From Adlercreutzia shanghongiae (GTDB taxonomy: Bacteria > Actinomycetota > Coriobacteriia > Coriobacteriales > Eggerthellaceae): a stretch of 64,000 bases of DNA. The stretch is from the NCBI RefSeq assembly GCF_035830635.1, contig NZ_JAYMFI010000017.1, positions 1 through 64,000 on the forward strand. Direction: 5' to 3'. How positions within the stretch are numbered: position 1 is the first letter of the stretch; each line of letters opens with the position of its first letter. This document shows, piece by piece, positions 24,231-32,826 of this stretch. The notes below the pieces were generated by a model that saw nothing but the letters and a program-made list of their open reading frames with translations, had not been told where the DNA came from and did not search any database. Both the position numbers and the translations under genes were made by a program.

Positions 24231-24902
24231 CTAAAGTCCACGGGCTGCGGCGGCTTTCGAGAGCGATTCCGCGGTGATGGGCTCGCCGGTCGGCACGTAG
24301 ACGGCCAAGCAGGGGAAGCTTGGTTTGTCGGACATGAGCGCGCCGGGCGCCAGGCCAAACGATTGCTCGAGGGACGCCAACTGGTGACGCACGTTGGCCT
24401 TGGTCATGCCCGCGCGGCGCAACGGCGACACGACACCGCAATCTTCCAGAGACTTGTAGCCGGGCCGACGCGCCGGGTCGTCGGTGGCGTTGGTGCCGTC
24501 GACGAGCACCGTATAGCCGTCAGCCGCAGCAGCCTCGCGAATGGTATCGAAGATGAAGCGCTTGCAGAGCCGGCAGCGGTCCTCCGGATTGGCGCAGATG
24601 GCGCCCTCGGCGAGCACGTCGGCCTCGATGATGGTGAGCGGCATCTCGAGCGCATCGGCCACGCGTCGGGCATCGCGCAATTCGAAATCGGGTTGGAAGG
24701 CGGTCTTCACCAGATAGGCATGAGCGTCGTTGCCGGCGAGTTTGGCGGCCGCCAGCAGCAGCGACGAGTCGCACCCGCCGGAAAACGCCACGGCGAACTT
24801 CGGCTCGCGGGACAGATACATCTCCAACGGCTCGACAGCCAAACGCTGTCCCGGACCCACGTCCTCGGTGTCTTCGGCGATAAATGTCTCGAAGTCTTCC
24901 AT
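24231..24902 (-). CDS. larE: LarE-like ATP-dependent sulfur transferase, short form
   Basis: The 223-residue protein has the PP-loop SGGCDS (residues 41-46), the segment NPEDRCRLCKRFIFD and the KPSFPCLAVYVPTGEPIT block, all typical of LarE, which donates sulfur to build the nickel-pincer cofactor. Known LarE proteins are about 270 residues; this one stops soon after the last block, so the usual C-terminal helices are missing. The stop lies seven bases from a repeat cluster. No larA, larB or larC gene is in the window. It may be a truncated but folded enzyme, another PP-loop thiolase-type protein, or a decaying gene. Confidence 0.7.
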   Translation of the reverse strand: MEDFETFIAEDTEDVGPGQRLAVEPLEMYLSREPKFAVAFSGGCDSSLLLAAAKLAGNDAHAYLVKTAFQPDFELRDARRVADALEMPLTIIEADVLAEGAICANPEDRCRLCKRFIFDTIREAAAADGYTVLVDGTNATDDPARRPGYKSLEDCGVVSPLRRAGMTKANVRHQLASLEQSFGLAPGALMSDKPSFPCLAVYVPTGEPITAESLSKAAAARGL

Positions 24903-24907
24903 AGTCG

Positions 24908-25951
24908 TTAGCGCAACGTGATGCCTTCGGGAAGCTCGATGTCGCGCCAGTCCTCGCGCTCGTCATCGTCTTCCTCTTCCACCACCTCAACCGGCTCTTC
25001 CACGATGGGCTGGCCAAAGGCCTCCTGAAAGGCGTCGAAGCTGAAGCGCGGCACAGCGAAGACGATGTTCGGAACAGCACCGGGATGCTGGGAAATCCAG
25101 GTTTTGATGAGCTCGATCACCTGGGCGACGGGGTAGCCGTTGCGCCCGCAGCCGAAGGCGCCCATGATGAGCGTCTCGATGCCATTGGCCGCGGCGATGC
25201 GGAAGATGGTCTCCAGGCGATCGGCCAAAGCCTTGTCGCACTCGCGCTCGGAGCGATGGTTTTCCAGGGCGAAGGCGCGAATGGGCTCGGCGATGGCGAG
25301 CACGTCGGCGCGGCGCGTGTCACCCCCACGGGAGAACAGCACGTCGGGCACATAGAGCGCGCGGTCGGTAAACAGCGAGCCGCGGCGGTAATCGCGGTTC
25401 TTATCGTAGAAGTCGCGCTTGTGAGCGCAGAGCACCGGATACAGGTTGCTCTCGGAGCAGAGAATCTGCTCGGGGCCGAAGGCGCCGTCCTCGTAGGCGC
25501 CGCCGGGACGCGTGAAGGCGGCCGGGTCCACGATCATCGTCTTGCCTGCAGCATCGCGGTAGAGCGCCTCGGGGGCAAAGGACGTCACGACCTCGGTGGT
25601 CGTCTCGGCGGCGGGTCCTGCGGCACCTGCGGCCTCTTCAGCCCCTTCAGCTTCCGCAGCCTCGGCAGCCTCTTCGACAAGCTCGGCCTCTTCGCGGGCT
25701 TCCTCGTTGCCAGCCTGGGCGCCGTCGGCGTCAGCCTGGGCAGCTTCCGCCGCCGCCTTCGCAGCCTCGGCCTCAGCGCCCCAAAGCAGCGCGCGGCCCT
25801 CCCCCTCCTCGTAGATGCGCGCGTTTTCGATAGCCTCGTCGGTCTCCTTGCCGAACGCGGCCTTCATCAGTCCCGTATGGCGCACCGCCTCGCGACGACG
25901 CTCCTCGCGCTGCTCCCCTCGATTCGGACGCCTATCGTTGAAACCCGCCAT
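24908..25951 (-). CDS. TIGR02452-type (microbial PARG-like) protein with an Ala/Glu-rich insert
   Basis: The 347-residue protein has the PARG-like macrodomain core: MIVDPAAFTRPGGAYEDGAFGPEQILCSESNLY corresponds to the ribose-binding loop (usually GGG with AQEE), and LIMGAFGCGRNGYP to the phosphate loop. Family members remove ADP-ribose from proteins or are encoded in phage-defence and NAD-related loci. Unusual is a long Ala/Glu-rich stretch at about residues 55-120 and an acidic tail (EEPVEVVEEEDDD). The ATG at 25951 follows GGAGT. It ends five bases before the larE-like gene, so the two share a transcript. Confidence 0.7.
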   Translation of the reverse strand: MAGFNDRRPNRGEQREERRREAVRHTGLMKAAFGKETDEAIENARIYEEGEGRALLWGAEAEAAKAAAEAAQADADGAQAGNEEAREEAELVEEAAEAAEAEGAEEAAGAAGPAAETTTEVVTSFAPEALYRDAAGKTMIVDPAAFTRPGGAYEDGAFGPEQILCSESNLYPVLCAHKRDFYDKNRDYRRGSLFTDRALYVPDVLFSRGGDTRRADVLAIAEPIRAFALENHRSERECDKALADRLETIFRIAAANGIETLIMGAFGCGRNGYPVAQVIELIKTWISQHPGAVPNIVFAVPRFSFDAFQEAFGQPIVEEPVEVVEEEDDDEREDWRDIELPEGITLR

Positions 25952-26100
25952 GCCGCACTCCTTCCGTTCGAATGTTCCGCTCGCCATAATAATGCAACTC
26001 CGCAAAATAAGGGCCCGATTTTGTCACGAGATTGCGATTGTGCGAGCTTGCACGGCGGCGCATCGCCGCGCATTCGCCCTCTCGCAAGCAAATTGGACGC

Positions 26101-26177
26101 GAAAATGCGTTTGTGCGAGTTTTTTAGAAGCGCCGGCCATCCGACACGAACTCCGCAACTCGCACAAACGCATTTTC
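26101..26177. repeat. Perfect 21-base inverted repeat
   Basis: The arms at 26101-26121 and 26157-26177 are exact reverse complements; the left arm reads GAAAATGCGTTTGTGCGAGT plus T. The loop is 35 bases. It begins 27 bases past the crcB stop codon. The sequence GTGCGAG also occurs just to the left in a related weaker dyad (about 26029-26096). Confidence 0.9.
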
Positions 26178-26203
26178 ATGTCAAAAAAGCCGATGATTTG
26201 TCT

Positions 26204-26581
26204 CTAAACCTCAAGTAGACGCAGGGCAACCAAACGGCCGCAAAGAACGCCGGCGACGCAGCAGATAAGACTCGCAGCGGCATAGGCGCCGCCGAGCAGC
26301 CACGCGCCTTTTTCGAACAAGCCGAGCGTTTCTAACGAGAAGGTGGAAAACGTGGTAAAGCCGCCGCACAGGCCCGTCTTCAGAAATAGCACCGCATTGG
26401 GCGACAGCAGGCCGGGGCGCGCGTCAACGGCGCCGACCACGAGCCCGATAACAAACGACCCCAATACGTTCACCACGAACGTCGCCACAGGAAACGCGCT
26501 CTCGGGCACCGCAAAGCTCGCCCCGTATCGAAGCACCGCCCCCACAAATCCTCCAGCCCCAACGCACAACGCGCTCAGCAT
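26204..26581 (-). CDS. crcB: Fluoride channel FluC (CrcB)
   Basis: The 125-residue protein has four membrane segments and the signature CGGFTTFSTFS (residues 73-83), which lines the fluoride pore and binds the structural sodium. FluC works as a dual-topology dimer and lets fluoride leave the cell. Its start overlaps the MFS gene end by seven bases. No fluoride riboswitch is seen in front of the operon. Only one crcB gene is present, so a homodimer is expected. Confidence 0.93.
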   Translation of the reverse strand: MLSALCVGAGGFVGAVLRYGASFAVPESAFPVATFVVNVLGSFVIGLVVGAVDARPGLLSPNAVLFLKTGLCGGFTTFSTFSLETLGLFEKGAWLLGGAYAAASLICCVAGVLCGRLVALRLLEV

Positions 26582-27804
26582 GGCCCTTCCCCATCTTCTC
26601 CTCGAAGGACACGATTACCCCGCATGCACCACCTAAGGGCGATGGCGAAGGTGCCGGCAGCGGGAATGAGCATCACAAGCCACATGGTGCTGTAGGCGGC
26701 ACCGAGACCGCCCAATGTCGGCGCGAGCGCCTCAGCCACCGCACCGCCCACAACAGGACCGACAAGCATGCCCAAATCGAGTCCCGTGAACATGGTATTC
26801 GAGGCAGCGCCGCGGCGCGGCACGTCCACCGAAGCGAGACCCATCGACTGCAACAGCGGCGCGCAGCAGCCGAAACCGGCCGAGCCGATAACGGCCGCCA
26901 GCAGAAAGCCCGGCAAGTTATGGGCCTGAGACAGCGCCCCATAGGACGCCGCGAAACAGAGGATGCCGAAAACAATCACTTTCGGCGCTCCGACGCGATC
27001 GGCCAAACCGCCGAGCACCGGGCGCGTCACCACCAGGCACAACGCATACACCACGAAGAACAGCCCCATGTCCGCAACACCCCGCTCGTAGCCGTAAAGC
27101 ACCACATAGGACGTCATGCAGGAAAACGATACGGCGATGAGCATGAGCGCGAAGGCCTTGCCCGCCGCTTCGCGCGCGAACATGCGGGAAAGCTTCAGCT
27201 GATAGGGCAGCCGCTCGTGATAGGGCTCGCGAATGGCAAAGATGCCACCCATGGCCACCACCAGCAACGCCGCGGCCAGAAAGTACGCCGCAGAGAAACC
27301 CACCGCGTCGATCAGATAGAGCCCCGTTGCGGGCCCGATTACCTGGGCGAAAGACTGGGCCAACGCGTAGATGCTGATGCCGCTGGCGAACTTAGAAGCC
27401 GGCAGATACTCGGATACGAGCGACATGGCCAAAGGCCCGCTGCACCCGATACCGACGCCATGGAAAAGTCGGATGGCGACGAGCACGCCGAGCGAATCAA
27501 CGAACCCGTAGGCGAAAAACGACAGGCAGATGACCGCCTGCGAGGCCAGAAGCATCCGCTTGCGCGAGAAGCTGTCGAAGGCGGGGCCGGCGAAGGGACG
27601 AACGAGAATAGACGAGAGCGTAAACGAGCTCACCACCACGCCCACCATGGCCGCCGTCGCCCCAAGCGAATCGGCGAATACCGGCAACGTCGCATTGGCC
27701 ATGAACGCCGCCGTCGACTGAAAGAAGTTCACCGCCATAAGAAAGACGAAAGGCGCGCTCCAAATGGAATCGCGCCCCTTCCGTTGTTCAGTTTCAACCC
27801 GCAT
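26575..27804 (-). CDS. MFS transporter, 12-TM
   Basis: The 409-residue protein has 12 hydrophobic helices and the MFS loop signature RPFAGPAFDSFSRKRML between TM2 and TM3, with GGLADRVGAPKV in the matching second-half loop. It resembles drug or metabolite exporters of the YfcJ/Bcr-like branches, but the substrate is unknown. It lies between ychF (20 bases upstream) and crcB (overlapping), so it is probably in one operon with crcB. A role in anion tolerance would be guesswork. Confidence 0.85.
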   Translation of the reverse strand: MRVETEQRKGRDSIWSAPFVFLMAVNFFQSTAAFMANATLPVFADSLGATAAMVGVVVSSFTLSSILVRPFAGPAFDSFSRKRMLLASQAVICLSFFAYGFVDSLGVLVAIRLFHGVGIGCSGPLAMSLVSEYLPASKFASGISIYALAQSFAQVIGPATGLYLIDAVGFSAAYFLAAALLVVAMGGIFAIREPYHERLPYQLKLSRMFAREAAGKAFALMLIAVSFSCMTSYVVLYGYERGVADMGLFFVVYALCLVVTRPVLGGLADRVGAPKVIVFGILCFAASYGALSQAHNLPGFLLAAVIGSAGFGCCAPLLQSMGLASVDVPRRGAASNTMFTGLDLGMLVGPVVGGAVAEALAPTLGGLGAAYSTMWLVMLIPAAGTFAIALRWCMRGNRVLRGEDGEGPC

Positions 27805-27824
27805 CGCTTCTCGAACGCAGCGTC

Positions 27825-28898
<1,074 letters not shown>

Positions 28899-28936
28899 TC
28901 AAATTCCTAACCTGAAGCCAATTTCGCAGTCGAACC

Positions 28937-28942
28937 ATTATA
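28937..28942 (-). promoter_or_regulatory. -10 box of ychF
   Basis: The minus strand reads TATAAT 38 bases before the ychF ATG, followed by a leader with TTAGGAA. Confidence 0.5.
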
Positions 28943-28987
28943 AGACTTAATTACCAGATTCACAGGTTCGCCCAAGGAAGACAGCGA

Positions 28988-29088
28988 GGGTCCGACAGGC
29001 ACCTGCAATTGCCCCGCCTTTCGCCCAAGCGTACTCAGGTACGCGCCGAGGCGAAAACGAGGGGCAAGGACAGGTGCCTGTCGGACCC
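28988..29088. repeat. Structured palindromic element, single copy, four stacked stems
   Basis: The outer arms GGGTCCGACAGGCACCTG (28988-29005) and CAGGTGCCTGTCGGACCC (29071-29088) are perfect. Three inner stems follow: TTGCCCC/GGGGCAA, TTTCGCC/GGCGAAA and GCGTAC-TCAG-GTACGC. It lies between the transporter gene on its right and ychF. The architecture is like the elements at 16.6 and 46.3 kb but the interior sequence is different. Confidence 0.9.
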
Positions 29089-29100
29089 GCAGCATCGAGC

Positions 29101-29130
29101 GGTCCGCCCGTCCCGAAGGGCGGGCGGACC
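29101..29130 (-). terminator. Hairpin just after the sodium-dependent transporter gene
   Basis: GGTCCGCCCG(T)CCC and GGGCGGGCGGACC pair around GAA, with one bulged T. It begins seven bases past the stop codon of the minus-strand gene. It has no T-run in that direction. Confidence 0.55.
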
Positions 29131-29136
29131 AAAAGC

Positions 29137-30504
29137 TTACATGCTGAAGAAGCCGAACTGCGCGGCGACGTAGGCCACGAGAATCACGATCACGAGCACG
29201 GGAGCAATGTACTTGATCATGATGGTCCAGGCGCCGGCGGCCGAGAACTTCGAGGAGACGCGCACCTCGTCGATGATGGTCTTGGGCTTCACGATCCAGC
29301 CGACGAAGATGCAGGTGAGCAACGCCACGATGGGCATCATCACCGAGTTGGAGATGAAGTCAGCGAAGTCGAGCATCGACGTTCCCGCGCCAAGCGGCTC
29401 GATGAACGCCAGACCGTTGTAGCCGGCGTTGACGAGGGAACCCACGATGACCACGAAAGCGATGACGATGCCGAGCGCCTTGGCGCGCGTGCACTTCAGG
29501 CCGTCCTGCACGATGGACACGAGCGTCTCAGTGAGCGAGATGGCGCTCGTGAGCGCGGCGAACAGCACAAGCAGGAAGAACACGAAGCCGATGACGGCAG
29601 CCATGCCCTCCATGTCGACGAACACGCTGGGCAGCGTGATGAACATGAGCGAGGGGCCGGCGCTGCCCGCCACCGCCTCGCCCGAGCCCATGGCCACGAA
29701 GGCGGCGGGCACGATCATGAGGCCGGCGAGGAACGACACGCCAATGTCGAAGCCGCCGATGCGCACCACCGAGGAGGTGAGGCTGTCCTGCTTGCGCATG
29801 TAGGAGCCGTAAGTGATCATGATGCCCATAGCCAGCGACAAGCTGTAGAACATCTGGCCCAACGCACTGATGACCAGCTCGGGCGAGAACTTGCTGAAGT
29901 CCGGCGTGAGATAGTACAGCGCACCGTCGATGGCGCCGGGCATGGTCAGCGTGTAGATGGCGATGGCGATGGCCATCACAATGAGCGCGGGCATCATGAC
30001 GAGGTTCGCCTTCTCGATGCCGCCCTTAACGCCCAGGCCCACGACCACGAACACGAGAACCATGAACACGAGCATCCAGATATAGCTCTCCACGTTGGAG
30101 GTGATGAACCCGGTGAAGAACTCGCCGCCGTCGGCCAAAGCCTCGGGGCCGGCGCCCAGGTAAGACACCATGTACTTCGTCACCCAGCCGCCGATGATGC
30201 AGTAATAGGGCGTGATGATGAAGGGAACCGCCGAAGCGAGCACGCCGATGAACGTGTACTTCTTGCCGAAGCTGGAAAACGCGCCGATGGCGGACTGGCC
30301 GGTCTTGCGGCCGAGTGCCGTCTCAAGCAGAAGCAGCGATACGCCGAAGGTGAACACCAACACCAGATAAGTGATGAGGAAGGTGCCGCCGCCGTACTTC
30401 GCCGCCAGATAGGGGAAGCGCCACATATTGCCCAGGCCCACGGCCGAGGCTGCGGCAGCCAGAATAAAGGCCCACTTGCCGGACCAGGAGGCTCTTTTCT
30501 CCAT
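29137..30504 (-). CDS. Sodium-dependent transporter, neurotransmitter:sodium symporter (SNF) family
   Basis: The 455-residue protein has 11-12 membrane helices and the family signature ASAVGLGNMWRFPYLAAKYGG near residues 15-36, which contains the unwound TM1 that binds sodium and substrate. The shorter 11-helix bacterial members (such as MhsT or Tyt1) carry tryptophan, tyrosine or other amino acids. Tyrosine and other aromatic acids would suit the aryl-acid genes nearby, but this is only inference. The ATG at 30504 follows AAAGGGTT. Confidence 0.9.
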   Translation of the reverse strand: MEKRASWSGKWAFILAAAASAVGLGNMWRFPYLAAKYGGGTFLITYLVLVFTFGVSLLLLETALGRKTGQSAIGAFSSFGKKYTFIGVLASAVPFIITPYYCIIGGWVTKYMVSYLGAGPEALADGGEFFTGFITSNVESYIWMLVFMVLVFVVVGLGVKGGIEKANLVMMPALIVMAIAIAIYTLTMPGAIDGALYYLTPDFSKFSPELVISALGQMFYSLSLAMGIMITYGSYMRKQDSLTSSVVRIGGFDIGVSFLAGLMIVPAAFVAMGSGEAVAGSAGPSLMFITLPSVFVDMEGMAAVIGFVFFLLVLFAALTSAISLTETLVSIVQDGLKCTRAKALGIVIAFVVIVGSLVNAGYNGLAFIEPLGAGTSMLDFADFISNSVMMPIVALLTCIFVGWIVKPKTIIDEVRVSSKFSAAGAWTIMIKYIAPVLVIVILVAYVAAQFGFFSM

Positions 30505-30565
30505 ACTAGAACCCTTTCTTTCCCATTTCCGAGGCGCCCCCGCGCCTCTGCCCAAGTACAAGGAA

Positions 30566-30601
30566 CGGGCGGCTGCATCGCGCTCGCGGTGCAGCCGCCC
30601 G
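30566..30601 (-). promoter_or_regulatory. Strong hairpin at the 5' end of the transporter mRNA
   Basis: CGGGCGGCTGCA/TGCAGCCGCCCG is a perfect 12-base stem with a 12-base loop. It lies just downstream of the TATAAT (30615-30620) and 62 bases before the ATG, so it should form in the leader. It could stabilise the mRNA or act as a premature terminator; the stretch after it (TTCCTTGTACTT) is only weakly T-rich. Confidence 0.55.
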
Positions 30602-30614
30602 TCGAAACTGTGTG

Positions 30615-30620
30615 ATTATA
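30615..30620 (-). promoter_or_regulatory. -10 box of the sodium-dependent transporter
   Basis: The minus strand reads TATAAT, giving a leader of about 105 bases that begins with a strong hairpin. Confidence 0.5.
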
Positions 30621-30677
30621 TCGTGAAACCTGCCGCTCGACCCTGCTTTTTTGGGAAAAGGTGTCGAGAGGCTTCCG

Positions 30678-30795
30678 GAGCGAGGATGCGGGGCGCCCTG
30701 ATTCGCTCAGACAGTCCTCGCTTTGCGAAACAGCCCACTGGGCTGTTTCGGTCGCTGCGGAACTCGCTCGGTCAGAGCACCCCGCATCCTCGCTC
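30678..30795. repeat. Structured palindromic element, family 1, copy B
   Basis: The outer arms (19 bases, 30678-30696 and 30777-30795) pair at 18 of 19 positions; the core is GCGAGGATGCGGGG. The inner stem is CGAAACAGCCC/GGGCTGTTTCG (30726-30736 with 30740-30750), loop ACT. The conserved segments GATTCGCTCAGACAGTCCTC and GTCGCTGCGGAACTCGCTCG are identical to copy A. It begins 34 bases past the stop of the aldo/keto reductase gene. Confidence 0.92.
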
Positions 30796-30828
30796 GACTC
30801 AACCTCGGCTGATGCGCGGCGCGCAGCG

Positions 30829-31950
30829 CTACTCGAACAGCTCGGCGGCGCGCTCGAGCTCGCTCACGATGGCGATGTGCTGGGGGCATACGCTCTCGCA
30901 GGCACCGCACTGGATGCAGGCGCTCGCCTTGCCGTCGCCGGTGTTCCAGTTGTAGTTCTCGCTCGCGCGGTAGGCATCGCCCATCTGGTCGTAGATGTTG
31001 AGCGACTGCATGATGGTGTTGATGCGCACGCCCTCGGGGCAGCCCTTCATGCAGTAGCGGCAGTCGGTGCAGGGCACGCCGGGCAGCGCCGCCAGCGCCG
31101 CGCGGGCCGCGTCGATCACCTCGTACTCCCCTTCCGTCAACGGCACGCCGTCGCGCATGATGGCGGCGTTTTCGGCCACCATCTCGGGCGTGTTCATGCC
31201 GGAGAGCACCGCGATCACGTTCGGTAGCGACCCGGCAAAGCGCAGCGCCCATGAGGCAATGGGCGCGCCGGGCTCGGCCGCGCGCAGAATATCGGCCACC
31301 GTATCGGGCAGCTTCACGAGCGTGCCGCCCTTCACCGGCTCCATGATGACCACGGGAAGGCCGCGTTCCTGGCACACCTCGAAGCAGCGGCGCGACTGGA
31401 TGATGTCGCTCTCCCAGTCGACGTAGTTGACCTGCAGCTGCACGAAATCCACCTCGGGGTGCGCATCGAGCACCTTCTCCAATTCCTCGGCGTTGTCGTG
31501 GATGGAGAAGCCGAACTTCTTGATCTTGCCCTCGGCCTTCTTCTCGGCGCAGAACTCCCACAGGCCGTACTCCTCGAAGCCGGGCGTGAGGCTCTCCCCC
31601 AAGTTGTGCAGCAGATAGTAGTCGAAGTAGTCGACGCCGCACTCCTCAAGGGAGATGTCGAACATGGCCCGGGCCTCCTCGGCGTTCTTGGCAAGCCAAG
31701 CCGGCAGCTTCGTGGCAATCGTGAACGATTCGCGCGGATAGCGCTCCACCAGGGCTTTCTTCAGAGCCCACTCCGAGCGGCAGCCGTGATAGCCGCGGGC
31801 GGAGTCGAAGTAGGTGAAGCCGGCATCCATGAAGATGTCCACCAGCTCGCAGCACTTGTCGATGTCGATGGACGTCGGATCGTCCGAATTGGTCAACGGC
31901 AACCTCATGAAGCCGAACCCGAGCGGTGCCAGTTTTTCGGCAGTTTCCAT
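30829..31950 (-). CDS. Aldo/keto reductase with C-terminal 4Fe-4S domain
   Basis: The 373-residue protein combines an aldo/keto reductase barrel (catalytic Asp/Tyr in FDSARGYHG, Lys in ATKLPAW, His in YYLLHN) with a ferredoxin-like end: CTDCRYCMKGCPEG and CIQCGACESVCPQ. It is a paralogue of the protein at 12073-13260 but not closely similar in the first 60 residues. The electron partner and substrate are unknown. It is flanked by truA upstream and by a family 1 palindromic element downstream. A single promoter cannot be assigned. Confidence 0.88.
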   Translation of the reverse strand: METAEKLAPLGFGFMRLPLTNSDDPTSIDIDKCCELVDIFMDAGFTYFDSARGYHGCRSEWALKKALVERYPRESFTIATKLPAWLAKNAEEARAMFDISLEECGVDYFDYYLLHNLGESLTPGFEEYGLWEFCAEKKAEGKIKKFGFSIHDNAEELEKVLDAHPEVDFVQLQVNYVDWESDIIQSRRCFEVCQERGLPVVIMEPVKGGTLVKLPDTVADILRAAEPGAPIASWALRFAGSLPNVIAVLSGMNTPEMVAENAAIMRDGVPLTEGEYEVIDAARAALAALPGVPCTDCRYCMKGCPEGVRINTIMQSLNIYDQMGDAYRASENYNWNTGDGKASACIQCGACESVCPQHIAIVSELERAAELFE

Positions 31951-32013
31951 CAGAACCCCCTAGTTTGTGCGCGTGCGCAAATTATCAATGGGGTCATCAT
32001 AGCAGGTTGGGAA

Positions 32014-32826
32014 TCAGTAGGCTACCGACCAGAAGATAAGGCCCTGGGCGGGAGCGTTTTCCCCGGCGGCCTGGCGATCGCGCGCCGCGAGCACCTCGGC
32101 GACCCAATCGGAGGTGCGCTGGCCGCGGCCCACCATGACAAGGGTGCCCACGATAGTGCGCACCATGGAATGCAAGAAGGCGTTGCCCCGCACCGTGATG
32201 ACGCGATGGGGCTCGCCGAGAATCTCCTCGGAGGCGATGGAAATCTCGCTTACGTTGCGGCACGTGGGCTTGCCGACGGCCGAGGCCGCCATGCAGAAGC
32301 TCTTGAAGTCATGCTCGCCGATGAGGTGCGCCGCGCCCCGCTCCATGGCGGCGATATCCAAATCGGGCCCCACGTACCAGGCGGCATGGCTGGTGAACAC
32401 CGGCGGCGTATCGCCCGTGGCCAGATAGTACTTGTACTCGCGCCACTGGGCATCGAAACGGGCAGAGAACCCGCGCGGCCGCTCGTCCACCGAACGCACC
32501 ACGATACCCTCGTGGGTAAGCGCGTTCAGCGAGCGGCGCAGGTTGTACAAGCTACGCCCGCGCAGCTCAGCTTCGTCGATATCGAAGGAGACCACCTGGC
32601 CGCGAGCATGCACGCCGGCATCGGTTCGGCCGGCACAAACCACATCCACCGAACGCCGGAACAGAAGCTCGAGCGCTTGCTCCAATTCCCCTTGCACCGT
32701 CAGCTGCCCCGGCTGCTTCGCAAACCCCGCGAAAGGCGCCCCATCATAGGCCACCGTGCACGAGAGCGTCCGCTCCCGCTCGCACTCCGCCGCCCGCTGC
32801 TCCAATGTCGGTCGCGAGATGTCCAT
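32014..32826 (-). CDS. truA: tRNA pseudouridine(38-40) synthase
   Basis: The 270-residue protein has the TruA catalytic segment AGRTDAGVHARGQVVSF with the essential Asp at about residue 68, plus VAYDGAPFAGFAKQP at the N-terminus and SFCMAAS and SFLHSMVRTIVGTLV-like segments later. It makes pseudouridine at positions 38-40 of the anticodon arm. Its ATG overlaps the dnaE stop by one base (TAATG). The N-terminal 20 residues before the conserved core are longer than usual, so a later start is possible, but no internal ATG with a ribosome site is seen. Confidence 0.94.
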   Translation of the reverse strand: MDISRPTLEQRAAECERERTLSCTVAYDGAPFAGFAKQPGQLTVQGELEQALELLFRRSVDVVCAGRTDAGVHARGQVVSFDIDEAELRGRSLYNLRRSLNALTHEGIVVRSVDERPRGFSARFDAQWREYKYYLATGDTPPVFTSHAAWYVGPDLDIAAMERGAAHLIGEHDFKSFCMAASAVGKPTCRNVSEISIASEEILGEPHRVITVRGNAFLHSMVRTIVGTLVMVGRGQRTSDWVAEVLAARDRQAAGENAPAQGLIFWSVAY

